The position numbers and the translations under genes are program-made. A model generated the notes under the pieces. It was not told the DNA's origin. It did not search any database and saw nothing but the letters and a program-made list of their open reading frames with translations. Source: Bacteroidota bacterium (GTDB lineage: Bacteria > Bacteroidota > Bacteroidia > UKL13-3). Taken from it: a stretch of DNA of 64,000 nt. The stretch covers positions 62,001-126,000 of the forward strand of contig JAIXWD010000016.1 in the NCBI GenBank assembly GCA_027482225.1, given 5' to 3'. The first letter of the stretch is position 1, and each line of letters starts with the position of its first letter. Below are positions 16,227 to 25,375 of the stretch, one piece after another.

Positions 16227-16671
16227 GCTTTCCTCCTTCATTCCCATAAGAAATATCATTGCTCAATTCATTGGTATCATTACTTTGGTAAGGAAAATAT
16301 TCTTTCAGTTTTTCACCAGCTTGCGCAATGGCCAAACAAATACCTTCTACAAATTTACTTTGCTTAAAGAAAGTTAGTAATAACTCCTTTTCTGAATCCC
16401 AAAACTGTTGCGATACTTTTTCGTGTATGCCTTTATCACCCAAAATGGCAAACTTGTGGTCATCATAAGCCAAGTAAAACAATACCCCATTTTTTTGTTC
16501 GGTGGCATGCATACCTAATTCTTCAAACACAATTTTCGCACGTTCATAAGGTTCAATTTCGCAATGCGCCTCAATATGTAAGCGAATTTCTCCGCTGGTA
16601 TTTAACTCAGCCAAACGAATAGACTCAATAATTTGTGCTTGCTGTGTTTCGGTAAAAAAAGTTTTGGCCAT
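16219..16671 (-). CDS. TPM-domain protein, cytoplasmic type
   Basis: A 150-residue protein with a TPM domain (IIESIRLAELNTSGEIRLHI, then NGVLFYLAYDDHKFAILGDKG) but no signal peptide or transmembrane segment. This is the short type that usually sits between lemA and the longer, membrane-anchored TPM gene. Its tail (YGNEGGKHE) encodes the ribosome binding site of the next gene, so expression is coupled. The role of the LemA/TPM cassette is not established. Confidence 0.87.
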   Translation of the reverse strand: MAKTFFTETQQAQIIESIRLAELNTSGEIRLHIEAHCEIEPYERAKIVFEELGMHATEQKNGVLFYLAYDDHKFAILGDKGIHEKVSQQFWDSEKELLLTFFKQSKFVEGICLAIAQAGEKLKEYFPYQSNDTNELSNDISYGNEGGKHE

Positions 16672-16689
16672 AAAATGGAGTTTAAATCA

Positions 16690-16734
16690 AAGCCACAAAC
16701 AATACAACTGATTAGTTTGTATTGCCTGTGGCTT
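16690..16734 (-). promoter_or_regulatory. Long hairpin between lemA and the TPM gene
   Basis: Outer stem AAGCCACA / TGTGGCTT and inner stem AATACAA / TTGTATT separated by a 3-base internal loop. It lies inside the cassette. There is no strong U tract on the minus strand, so it is more likely a partial terminator or processing element than a full stop. Confidence 0.45.
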
Positions 16735-16753
16735 AATATTCATGTTGTTATAA

Positions 16754-17347
16754 TTATTCGAAGTTAACAGTTGGCGCTTTTTCAGCACCTTTATCGGCCT
16801 CAAAATAACCTTTTTTATCAAACCCAAACATACCGCTGTAAATTACTTGAGGGAATTTGCGAATGTAGGTATTGTAGTCTTTTACAATTTCGTTAAATTT
16901 TTGACGCTCAACAGTAATGCGGTTTTCTGTCCCTTCTAGCTGACTTTGCAACTCTAAAAAGTTTTGGGTGGCTTTTAATTGCGGGTATTGCTCGGCAACC
17001 ACCATTAAACGACCTAAAGCCTGACTTAACTCACCTTGAGAAGCCTGGAATTTTTGAATTTGTTCTGGTGATAACTTGCTAGCATCAACCTTAATTGATG
17101 AGGCACTTGCACGGGCATTAATTACATCGGTTAGTGTTTTTTGCTCAAAATTGGCCACACCTTTTACGGTGTTAACTAAGTTAGGAATTAAATCTAAACG
17201 TCTTTGGTACACGTTTTCAACCTGTGCCCAGGCAGATGAAGTGGCTTCTTGTTTGGTTACCATGTTGTTGTAACTGCCACAACCGTTAAAAATAAGTAGC
17301 AAAAACAAAGCTGCTACACCTAAAAGAATAATTGTTCCTTTTTTCAT
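16754..17347 (-). CDS. lemA: LemA family protein
   Basis: A 197-residue protein with N-terminal hydrophobic segment and lipobox-like end (IILLGVAALFLLLIFNGC), then the LemA helical bundle (NMVTKQEATSSAWAQVENVY, RRLDLIPNLVNTVKG, NFLELQSQLEGTENRITVER) and YNTYIRKFPQVIYS. An upstream in-frame start exists but the ATG at 17347 begins the signal directly. LemA proteins are membrane-linked helical proteins of unknown function. It heads the LemA-TPM-TPM cassette. Confidence 0.93.
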   Translation of the reverse strand: MKKGTIILLGVAALFLLLIFNGCGSYNNMVTKQEATSSAWAQVENVYQRRLDLIPNLVNTVKGVANFEQKTLTDVINARASASSIKVDASKLSPEQIQKFQASQGELSQALGRLMVVAEQYPQLKATQNFLELQSQLEGTENRITVERQKFNEIVKDYNTYIRKFPQVIYSGMFGFDKKGYFEADKGAEKAPTVNFE

Positions 17348-17411
17348 GTTTATGTTAGATTGAGATACTGCAAGATACAAATTGCTTTCCAAACTTTGGT
17401 TAACTGACAAA

Positions 17412-17440
17412 TTGCCGCTTTTTGTTCTGCTTTAAATTTG
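17412..17440 (+). promoter_or_regulatory. Promoter of the GT9 glycosyltransferase gene
   Basis: TTG at 17412-17414, 18 bases, then TAAATTTG at 17433-17440 (exact -7 consensus), about 52 bases before the ATG at 17493. It overlaps the divergent region upstream of lemA. Confidence 0.5.
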
Positions 17441-17492
17441 GTGTTTTTGCCGCTTGTGGTTATACTTGCCAATAGGGCTAAGCCAAACAAAC

Positions 17493-18566
17493 ATGATGAA
17501 ATTTAACGCAGATTGCATTCACTATAAAGGTCATATTCCATGTAAACCACACAAACAGCATGGTTTTCATTGTGTAGATTGTTCGGTATACACTAAGGTT
17601 TCTAAGCGTATATTAATTATTAAATTGGGTGCTATTGGTGATGTTATTCGTACCACACCATTGGTGGTTAAGTTTAAAAAGGAATTTCCTGATTGTAAAA
17701 TTACTTGGCTAACCTGGACACCCGATATCCTGCCATCATCGCAAATTGATGAGATTTTAAAATGGGATCACAACAGTTTATTGTATGTTCAACATAGCCA
17801 TTGGGATATTGCCATTAACCTTGATAAAGAAAAAGAGGCAGGTGCTTTACTAAAGATAGTAGATGCTGAAGAGAAATATGGATATGTGTTGAAGAATAAT
17901 GAAATTCAACCCATGAATGATTTGGCTGTTCATAAATTTTCTACAGGGATGTTTGATGATGTGAGCAAAGCCAATACTAAAAGTTATTTACAGGAAATTT
18001 TTGAAATATGTGGTTACACCCATCAAGGCGAACCTTATTTAATGGATACGCATGATGAAAAAGGGTACACATGGAATTTACCTAAAGGCAAAAAAATAAT
18101 AGGCATGAATACAGGTTGCGGTGGCCGTTGGACAACACGCTTGTGGAGTATAGATAAATGGGTGGAATTGGTTTCTATCTTAAAGCAACAACACCCCGAT
18201 GCAGAAATTTTACTATTAGGCGGTGAAGCTGAAGATGCGCGTAACAAAGAAATACAACAACGTAGTGGTGCTTTGTATTTGGGCTATTTTAGTTTGTTTG
18301 AATTTATAAACTTAGTTAACCACTGTGAAATGGTAATTACACAAGTTACCATGGGCATGCACATCACATTAGCTTTAGGTAAGAAAATTGTATTGATGAA
18401 TAACATATTTAATCCATACGAATTTGATTTGTTTGGTAAAGGCGAAATTGTTGCACCTAACAAAACTTGTAAATGTTTTTACAGAGGTAGTTGTATTGAT
18501 GGTACTAGTTGTATGGAAGAACTGCCAGCAAGTAATATTGCAGCAGCAGTAAATAGACACTTCTAA
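17493..18566 (+). CDS. Glycosyltransferase family 9 (heptosyltransferase-like) with cysteine-rich ends
   Basis: About 357 residues. The GT9 fold is shown by ILIIKLGAIGDVIRTTPLV and, in the C-terminal half, GMNTGCGGRWTTRLW, AEILLLGGEAED and VITQVTMGMHITLALGKK. Known family role: adds sugars to lipopolysaccharide core or related glycans at the cytoplasmic face. Unlike ordinary GT9 enzymes it starts with a Cys/His-rich segment (DCIHYKGHIPCKPH ... HCVDCSVY) and ends with CKCFYRGSCIDGTSC, which could bind a metal. I chose the ATG at 17493 because the longer frame begins with TTG at 17454 and the promoter lies just ahead of it. Confidence 0.85.
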   Translation: MMKFNADCIHYKGHIPCKPHKQHGFHCVDCSVYTKVSKRILIIKLGAIGDVIRTTPLVVKFKKEFPDCKITWLTWTPDILPSSQIDEILKWDHNSLLYVQHSHWDIAINLDKEKEAGALLKIVDAEEKYGYVLKNNEIQPMNDLAVHKFSTGMFDDVSKANTKSYLQEIFEICGYTHQGEPYLMDTHDEKGYTWNLPKGKKIIGMNTGCGGRWTTRLWSIDKWVELVSILKQQHPDAEILLLGGEAEDARNKEIQQRSGALYLGYFSLFEFINLVNHCEMVITQVTMGMHITLALGKKIVLMNNIFNPYEFDLFGKGEIVAPNKTCKCFYRGSCIDGTSCMEELPASNIAAAVNRHF

Positions 18567-18982
18567 ATATTAATGTAATAAATTTTCAATATCAGTTTAA
18601 CAATTTTGTTGCATGTGCAAGGTTTGATACTAGACCACTTGCATGCGTCTATCATTAGTAAATCATGTAATTAAAACCGAGCGCAATGTAATCTTCATGC
18701 CACTTTTTAGCAGTAATTTCCATTCATAACTAAGGTAACAAAAATTGGTTTTTTAAAATACATGAAAATACCAGATAATAAATAGGTTGAAAAATCTAAG
18801 GTGCTAATTATTGATGTTGTTATTGAGTATATTCTAAGTCCTGTAGTTAGTAAAATTATCATAAAAAAATCAACAGGTAATATTAGCATGATGTCTTTTG
18901 ATAGCGGTGAAGGACTAATAGAAAAAATTTCATCTTATTAAAAAGAAAAAGTTAAAAAGAATGTGTAATTATTAGTAGTTAT
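18567..18982. other. 416-base stretch without an intact gene
   Basis: Holds a possible broken frame at 18762-18941 on the plus strand (described separately) and an imperfect inverted repeat around GCATGTGCAAG and ACTTGCATGC near 18612-18645. Nothing else is supported. Confidence 0.5.
18762..18941 (+). pseudogene. Possible gene remnant with an in-frame TAG
   Basis: MKIPDNK, then TAG at 18783-18785, then 51 open codons starting VEKSKVLIIDVVIEYILSP and ending GEGLIEKISSY before TAA. The residue composition looks protein-like. No family is recognised. It may be the end of a decayed gene or a chance frame. Confidence 0.2.
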
Positions 18983-19327
18983 CTAAAAAATTATCTCCCA
19001 GTCTATTGGCTTAAATCCTAATAATATTTTATTGTTTACTTCCACTATCGGACGTTTTATCATGGATGGTTGATTAATCATTAAATCAATTGCTTGTGCC
19101 TTATCATGAATACTTTCCTGCTGTTGGGCTGTTAGCTTTTTAAATGTTGTGCCTTTAGTATTAATCAATTGTAATACATTAACATGCTGAAGCCAGCTGG
19201 TTAATTTATTGGAGGTAATTCCCAGCTTTTTGTAATCGTGAAAACTGTATGATATATCATGCTCATCTAGCCAATTAAATGCTTTTTTCATGGTATCACA
19301 ATTTTTAATGCCGTAAATATGAATCAT
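18983..19327 (-). CDS. ArsC/Spx-family reductase-like protein (YffB type)
   Basis: A 114-residue protein with a thioredoxin-fold start (IHIYGIKNCDTMKKAFNWL) and the middle and end of the ArsC family (DYKKLGITSNKLTSWL; MIKRPIVEVNNKILLGF with the family's RPI motif). Family knowledge: includes arsenate reductases and the Spx and YffB regulators or glutathione-linked proteins. The single CDT cysteine and length match YffB better than a true ArsC, so arsenic resistance should not be assumed. No ars genes are nearby. It lies 23 bases downstream of the hydrolase gene. Confidence 0.87.
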   Translation of the reverse strand: MIHIYGIKNCDTMKKAFNWLDEHDISYSFHDYKKLGITSNKLTSWLQHVNVLQLINTKGTTFKKLTAQQQESIHDKAQAIDLMINQPSMIKRPIVEVNNKILLGFKPIDWEIIF

Positions 19328-19350
19328 AGCTAATAGCTTATTTACGTAGT

Positions 19351-20295
19351 TTAATCCTCAAAAAAACTTAGTATTATAGGCTCTAACCAACTTTGTTTTT
19401 TGTTAAGCATAAAACCCACGTGGCCCCCTAAAGGCGAAAAAATTGCATGAACAAATGGATGGTCAACCACCTCGTCATATGGGAAACAGCTAGCACTTAA
19501 AAATGGATCGTTTTGAGCGTTGATTAGTAATGTGGGAGTATTAATGGTATTTAGAATGTCTTTGCTGCTGCATTTGTTCCAGTATTCGTTAGCGTCTTTA
19601 TATCCATTTAATGGTGCGGTATAAGCGTCATCAAAATCTTTAAAATTCTTAATTTTATGAATACTTTTAATATCAACTTCTTTGGGGAATAGTTTATTTT
19701 TTAACAACATTTTTTTTAACATGCTATTTAAAAAACGTTGCATATAAATCCTGTTTATTCCATTGTCTAACTCCATTGCCGAACCTCTCAAATCAATAGG
19801 GACAGAAATTGCAGCAGCGGCCAAAACTTGTAAAGGTACCTCACTACTGTTTGATAAATAGTTTAGTAAAACATTACCCCCTAAACTAAATCCCATTAGA
19901 AATATAGAATCATATTTAGCTGTGATACTTTTGAGGTAGAAAGATAAGTCATTTGTAAAACCACTGTGATATGAGTAGGGTAGCAAGTTCATCTCTCCAC
20001 CACAACTTCTAAAGTTTATTGCATGTACATCATAGCCGCTAGCACTAAATAAATTTGCAAATCCTTTAATGTATTGTGAATCGCTGCTACCTTCAAGCCC
20101 ATGCAGCATTACTACTGCTTTTTTATTATTACGTAACAAACAATCTACATAAAAAAAATCATCATCCGGTGTAGTTATTCGTTTTCTAGTATATGCTGTA
20201 TTGTGCTTACGAAACAATGCAGGTAATATGGTAGAAAGGTGCTTATTTCTGTATAAAATATTGGCTTTTAATTCTGGGTAGTCTTTTACAATCAT
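19351..20295 (-). CDS. Alpha/beta hydrolase, YheT family
   Basis: About 314 residues. Motifs: VVMLHGLEGSSDSQYI (oxyanion region), NFRSCGGEMNLLPYSYHSG (a YheT hallmark), the nucleophile elbow GFSLGGN, NDPFLSA with the likely acid, and GGHVGFM with the catalytic histidine. Known family role: serine hydrolases or esterases, substrate unknown. The longer frame begins with TTG; the ATG at 20295 is preferred. A -7 box (TACCTTTG on the minus strand) ends seven bases upstream of this ATG. Confidence 0.9.
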   Translation of the reverse strand: MIVKDYPELKANILYRNKHLSTILPALFRKHNTAYTRKRITTPDDDFFYVDCLLRNNKKAVVMLHGLEGSSDSQYIKGFANLFSASGYDVHAINFRSCGGEMNLLPYSYHSGFTNDLSFYLKSITAKYDSIFLMGFSLGGNVLLNYLSNSSEVPLQVLAAAAISVPIDLRGSAMELDNGINRIYMQRFLNSMLKKMLLKNKLFPKEVDIKSIHKIKNFKDFDDAYTAPLNGYKDANEYWNKCSSKDILNTINTPTLLINAQNDPFLSASCFPYDEVVDHPFVHAIFSPLGGHVGFMLNKKQSWLEPIILSFFED

Positions 20296-20472
20296 GCCTT
20301 GCAAAGGTAATCAACCTAAACTAATTACTAATTTTATAACGTATGCTTTAATACAATAAATATAAACCATTTTAATTCTAAGTTCTGTATTCTATACACT
20401 GTAATTGGTGTTTTTAGCATTGTAAAATTCTTTTTAGCTAAAACCAACTTTACATTTATTGGTTGTATTTGT

Positions 20473-21933
20473 ATGCAAAATGCACTTGTTTGGTTTAGAA
20501 ACGACCTAAGAATTCATGACCATGAGCCACTTAGTAAGGCGATTAAATTTTCAGACAACGTTTTAGGTGTTTATTGTTTTGATCTGCGTGATTATGTGAT
20601 ATTGCCCACCGGATTTCCTAAAACAGGAACTTTTAGGGCAAAATTTATAATAGAGTGTGTTGCAGAATTAAAAAAAAAATTACAACAACTCGGTTCTGAT
20701 TTACTTGTTTATGTTGGCAAGCCAGAAGATATCTTACCTCAGTTATGTATTGATTTATCAGTTAATGAGATTTACTACCATAAGGAAGTGGCTCCTGAAG
20801 AAAAGCGTGTAGAGGATGAATTGGAAAATACCTTATTTACGCACAAGGTTAAATTCTCTGGCTTCTGGGGGCACACCTTATTTCACCTTGAAGACTTACC
20901 TTTTCCTATAAAACGTATACCAGAGTTATTTACTGATTTCAGAAAAAGTATCGAGCGTGAATCAAGTGTAAGGGCTTGTATTGATACCCCACAAATTATA
21001 AGCCCTATAACCCCGATACCACCCACTCAATTGCCTTGCTTACAACAATTGGGTTTAACAGAAATAGCAGTTGATAAAAGAACAGTGTTGAATTTTAAAG
21101 GTGGTGAAAACGAAGGATTGGCAAGGCTTGAAGATTACTTATGGACAAAAAACTTGCTAAAAAATTATAAAGGAACCCGCAACGAAATGTTGGGGGCTAA
21201 CTACAGTACAAAATTCTCTGCTTGGTTAGCTATTGGATGTATAAGTCCACGTAAAATTTATGAAGAAGTAATTCGATATGAAAAAACGCAAATAAAAAAC
21301 GATAGCACCTATTGGTTGATTTTTGAATTGATGTGGCGAGATTATTTCAGGTTTATTATGCTTAAGCACGGCAGCATGATTTTTAAACCAGGAGGCATTC
21401 AAAATTTAAATGTTAAATGGAAAAATAATCTTGATTTATTTGAACTCTGGCGTATTGGAAAAACTGGTTTCCCTCTGGTTGATGCTAATATGCAAGAGCT
21501 GCTGTTAACTGGTTATATGAGCAATAGAGGCAGACAAATTGTGGCCAGCTTTTTAACCAAAAACTTAGGTTTAAACTGGCAATTAGGTGCAAATTGGTTT
21601 CAAAGCCAATTAATTGATTATGATGTTTACAGTAATTATGGTAATTGGAATTATGCAGCTGGAATAGGTAATGATGCCCGTGGGTTTCGTTATTTTAACA
21701 TTATTAAACAAGCCATACAGTATGATAATAATGGCGATTATGTGCGTTATTGGTTACCTAGTTTAGCAAATATTAAAGGAGTAAGCGTGCATCAACCATA
21801 TGCACTTAAGTTTGGTGAGTTACTTGATACTAATTTTGATTTAATTCGTGATTATTGTCAACCTATTGTTGATTTGGAAAAATCTGTAAAAGAGAATGAA
21901 TCCATTTTTAATTTAGCATTAAAAAGCAAATAG
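20473..21933 (+). CDS. Cryptochrome DASH (photolyase family)
   Basis: A 486-residue flavoprotein. The N-terminal photolyase domain starts ALVWFRNDLRIHDHEPLSKA. The FAD-binding half has TKFSAWLAIGCISPRKIYEE, WRDYFRFIM, GYMSNRGRQIVASFL and the DASH-type ending (NWNYAAGIGNDARG, YWLPSLANIKG, VHQPY). Known role: DASH cryptochromes repair pyrimidine dimers mainly in single-stranded DNA and may act in blue-light signalling, using FAD and an antenna pigment. Length is normal. The stop faces the DUF4249 gene three bases away. Confidence 0.95.
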   Translation: MQNALVWFRNDLRIHDHEPLSKAIKFSDNVLGVYCFDLRDYVILPTGFPKTGTFRAKFIIECVAELKKKLQQLGSDLLVYVGKPEDILPQLCIDLSVNEIYYHKEVAPEEKRVEDELENTLFTHKVKFSGFWGHTLFHLEDLPFPIKRIPELFTDFRKSIERESSVRACIDTPQIISPITPIPPTQLPCLQQLGLTEIAVDKRTVLNFKGGENEGLARLEDYLWTKNLLKNYKGTRNEMLGANYSTKFSAWLAIGCISPRKIYEEVIRYEKTQIKNDSTYWLIFELMWRDYFRFIMLKHGSMIFKPGGIQNLNVKWKNNLDLFELWRIGKTGFPLVDANMQELLLTGYMSNRGRQIVASFLTKNLGLNWQLGANWFQSQLIDYDVYSNYGNWNYAAGIGNDARGFRYFNIIKQAIQYDNNGDYVRYWLPSLANIKGVSVHQPYALKFGELLDTNFDLIRDYCQPIVDLEKSVKENESIFNLALKSK

Positions 21934-21935
21934 CT

Positions 21936-22811
21936 TTATCTAATAATTACACTTCTAAAACTCACACCATAACCAGTAAAAGATCCAATAGCACCTTGAA
22001 TATTTGATTTTACTATTATGGGTGTAGCAAATGGTCCACCATTATTGGCTGCTCTGGAATATGATTCCCAAAACAAATACTCTTTTCGTCCAACGGAGGT
22101 TAAGTATAAACTAAGTGTATCGCCAAAATTAAAAGGGCGAAAAAAGCTATATGGTACAACGCCATCATTTAAAAAACCATCGTCAAAGTTTCTGAATTGT
22201 GAAGCAGATCCCCAGCCTAATAAAAACGGATTAAATCCATTTTGTACTGCTAAGCGATAATTGTTTTGTTCAGGGCCATCGGTAAATTTGAATGTAACAA
22301 ACATGTTGGTATCGCCATTCTTATCATCAAATTCTTGTTTCCAAAAAACGGTATCTATTTCTGCTACTTTCGGAATTGTTGTGTAGCCTATAACACGTTC
22401 GTTTTCTGCAGTAATTTCAAGTTTGTATGGAACTCCAATTTGCGGACTGATGGTAGTGCTGAAGTATATTCCACTGAATCCAGGCAGTAACAGATCAATA
22501 CCGGGTATGGTATTAATATCTATCATTTGAACTCGTGCACTTTCATTCCAAATGGTATCATTACCTACAACAGTTCCTGGGGTAATATAAACCAAAGCAT
22601 CTCTTACACCATTTAAAGATAAATCAGGATTAAAATAATCTATAGTTCTGCTAATGTATACGTAATTTAAATTTGGAAACTGCTGATTAATGCTCGCCTC
22701 AACTACCAGGCTAGCTTTGCCGGGAGGTAAATCAACCGTGATTTCTTTTTCGCATGATGTAAATAGAATAATGCCTAAAACAAACAATATATAATTTAAT
22801 GAATTTTTCAT
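21936..22811 (-). CDS. DUF4249 family lipoprotein
   Basis: A 291-residue protein with lipoprotein signal ending LFTSC (cysteine near residue 20), then EKEITVDLPPGKASLVVEAS, the usual DUF4249 start, and a beta-rich body (LNYVYISRTIDYFNP; SFFRPFNFGDTLSLYLTS). Members are surface lipoproteins encoded next to SusC-like receptors and thought to bind the receptor's substrate, in place of SusD. It lies three bases after the TonB receptor gene, so they are one operon. The ligand is not known. Confidence 0.92.
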   Translation of the reverse strand: MKNSLNYILFVLGIILFTSCEKEITVDLPPGKASLVVEASINQQFPNLNYVYISRTIDYFNPDLSLNGVRDALVYITPGTVVGNDTIWNESARVQMIDINTIPGIDLLLPGFSGIYFSTTISPQIGVPYKLEITAENERVIGYTTIPKVAEIDTVFWKQEFDDKNGDTNMFVTFKFTDGPEQNNYRLAVQNGFNPFLLGWGSASQFRNFDDGFLNDGVVPYSFFRPFNFGDTLSLYLTSVGRKEYLFWESYSRAANNGGPFATPIIVKSNIQGAIGSFTGYGVSFRSVIIR

Positions 22812-22814
22812 GCC

Positions 22815-25187
22815 TTAAAATTTAAAGTTCCATGCAACTGAGGGAAGAATTGGGAAGAGGTAAACCATATAAGCCTTAATTCGGAGCTCTTCTAAATCGG
22901 GTACAAAATAAATAAAGTATGGATTAGCCCTGTTGTATAAATTGTAAATACTAAAGTTCCATGATGACTCGAATCTTTCTGTTTGCTTTTGTATATAAGT
23001 AAATGAAATATCCATGCGGTGGTATGCAGGAAGTCGGAAATCATTAATTTTATCGTAAACATCAATGAAGGTATACTTTGGCTCATTATCAATTAAATCG
23101 TATCCTGGGCTGTATGCAAATCGAGAATTTGGAAGTGTTGTTGCATTGCCTGTTCCATAAACAAAAACTAATGTACCACTCCATTTTTTATTAAATTGGT
23201 ATGAGGCTACAAGGCTAATATCATGTGTGCGATCATATCTAAAAAAGTAGGGTTTACCTTGGTTTATTTCATCAAATTGTCTTGTGCTTCTGCTCCAGGT
23301 GTAGCCGATCCAACCAGTTAGTTTACCAAATTTTTTCTTCCCAAAAATTTCTACTCCATATGAAAGGCCTTCACCAAAAATCATCTCTTTCTCTAAGTTT
23401 TGATTAAAGAATAAATTAGCACCTGGCTTAAATTCAATTTGGTTATACATCGGTTTATAGTATGCCTCAATAGATGTTTCAAAAAGATTTTCGTTAAAGT
23501 TTTTAAAAATACCCAATGCATATTGATATGCTAATTGCGGTTTAACTAACTTAGATGAAGGTACCCATAAATCGGCTGGAAACTGTGCACCACTTGTAGT
23601 TGCTAAATGTAGAAATTGGTAGGTTCTGGTGAAAGAGGCTTTAATTGAAGTATTTGAGTTTATGATGTAAGTACCTGCTAAACGAGGTTCAAGTCCTGGA
23701 TAAGTGACTATTGCATCACCATTTTTGTATGTTTTACCGTTTTCAATTTCTATTCCTTCCGAATTGAAAATACGCTCTGTATATGGACCCACTTGTTTAA
23801 AAAATACTGCCCTTATACCTGCATTAAAGGTGAGTCTATTACCCAATTTAAATTCATCCATGGCATAAAATGCCCATTCGTGTGCATATTGTTTATTTAT
23901 ACTTTCGTTAATAGTTATAGTGCCTACCTGTCCTGTGGCAATGCCTGGTTTAAAAGTGTGGTAAATGTATTGTCCGCCAAATTTTATGCTGTGTTTTTTA
24001 TTTGGTGTAAAGTAAAAGTCTTGTTTAACGTTTAAATCCTCCACACCTGAAGAAAGTTGAAATCCATTTTCTCCAAATTCGAACTTATTATTTAAGTCAT
24101 ATCGGTTGTATATAAAAATGGTATTGGAGTAAAAGTTTTTATTGAAGCTATGAAACCATTTTAAACTGGCTGCTGCATTGCCCCAGCCAATTTGGAATTT
24201 TACCAATTGATTAGTTGGGCTTTTAAAATTAAAAATATCTCTGCCAAAATATCCTGAGAAAGATAGTTTGTTTTTCTCGTTTATGTTAATGTGTGCTTTG
24301 GCATTAAAATCGTAGAAATAATATCCATTTGATTTTTGTTCTTCAGTTAAAAAGGGTCTAACTACGGCATCTATATATGTTCTTCTGGCTGCAAACATAA
24401 ATGCACTTTTCCCTTTTTTTATTGGCCCTTCAGCCATTATTCTTGATGATATTAGACCAACACCGCCATTTACCTTGTATCGTTGTTCGTCTCCCTCACG
24501 TAAATTAACATTGAGTATTGATGATAAACGACCACCGTAATTTGCGGGCATTCCGCCTTTAATAACTTCTACATTCCTTACAGCATCTGTATTAAAAACT
24601 GATAGGAAACCCAATAAATGTGATGCATTGTAAATTACAGCATCATCCATTAAAATTAAATTCTGATCAGGTCCACCGCCACGAACATAGAAACCTGTTC
24701 CTCCTTCACCGCCACTTTTAATACCAGGTAATAAAGTAATTGCTTTTAAAACATCAGGCTCGCCAAAAATTACTGGTAAAGTTTTTACTTGTTCTCCACT
24801 CAGTTCAACCCTGCTCATTTCTGTGCTAGTTACATTTTTATTATTTCTTTGTCCTGTAATTACCGCCTCTTTGGTTGATATGGTATTGCTACTTAATGAA
24901 AAATTTACTTTTATATTTTTGCCATTTAATGTGATGGTTATTTGTTGGGTTAAATAACCTAAGTATGAAATTTGTAATGTTTGCTGTCCTTGGTTTAACT
25001 CTAATCTATAAAATCCTCGCGTATCTGATGCTGCTCCTTTTTTACCATCAACCGTTTTTATAATGGCACCAACTAATCCTTCCCCTGTGGCAGAATCTTT
25101 AACAAAACCGCTAATGGTTTGCCCATTTAAATTAATGCCCTGTATTATTAAAAACAGGCATATTAGTACTTGAAACAATAATTTCAC
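22815..25187 (-). CDS. TonB-dependent outer-membrane receptor with carboxypeptidase-like N-domain
   Basis: A 790-residue protein: signal peptide, a CarboxypepD_reg-like domain (ISGFVKDSATGEGLVGAIIK ... GFYRLELNQGQQTLQISYLG), a plug domain (PDVLKAITLLPGIKSGGEG, GFYVRGGGPDQNLILMDDAV, PANYGGRLSSILNV) and a 22-strand-type barrel ending PSVAWNFKF. Known role: active uptake across the outer membrane driven by TonB. Encoded with a DUF4249 lipoprotein. The substrate cannot be told from sequence; no enzymes for a particular glycan are nearby. Confidence 0.95.
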   Translation of the reverse strand: MKLLFQVLICLFLIIQGINLNGQTISGFVKDSATGEGLVGAIIKTVDGKKGAASDTRGFYRLELNQGQQTLQISYLGYLTQQITITLNGKNIKVNFSLSSNTISTKEAVITGQRNNKNVTSTEMSRVELSGEQVKTLPVIFGEPDVLKAITLLPGIKSGGEGGTGFYVRGGGPDQNLILMDDAVIYNASHLLGFLSVFNTDAVRNVEVIKGGMPANYGGRLSSILNVNLREGDEQRYKVNGGVGLISSRIMAEGPIKKGKSAFMFAARRTYIDAVVRPFLTEEQKSNGYYFYDFNAKAHININEKNKLSFSGYFGRDIFNFKSPTNQLVKFQIGWGNAAASLKWFHSFNKNFYSNTIFIYNRYDLNNKFEFGENGFQLSSGVEDLNVKQDFYFTPNKKHSIKFGGQYIYHTFKPGIATGQVGTITINESINKQYAHEWAFYAMDEFKLGNRLTFNAGIRAVFFKQVGPYTERIFNSEGIEIENGKTYKNGDAIVTYPGLEPRLAGTYIINSNTSIKASFTRTYQFLHLATTSGAQFPADLWVPSSKLVKPQLAYQYALGIFKNFNENLFETSIEAYYKPMYNQIEFKPGANLFFNQNLEKEMIFGEGLSYGVEIFGKKKFGKLTGWIGYTWSRSTRQFDEINQGKPYFFRYDRTHDISLVASYQFNKKWSGTLVFVYGTGNATTLPNSRFAYSPGYDLIDNEPKYTFIDVYDKINDFRLPAYHRMDISFTYIQKQTERFESSWNFSIYNLYNRANPYFIYFVPDLEELRIKAYMVYLFPILPSVAWNFKF

Positions 25188-25375
25188 TTTATAACAAACA
25201 ATTGAATTTAAAAATGGTTTAACGCAATTTAAACCTGAACAGATACTTAATATTTTAAACGAATTATCTGTATTCTTAGTTTAAGATTGCAATATATTCA
25301 GTAATATTTGATAAATATCATTCAAACTATCAATGCTAATGCGCATATTTGTTTTATACAATTATTTTTAGAACC

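Noticed and set aside
18983..19327. Arsenate resistance gene
   Set aside because: The protein is ArsC-family, but its length and single CDT motif fit YffB-type proteins and no other ars gene is near.
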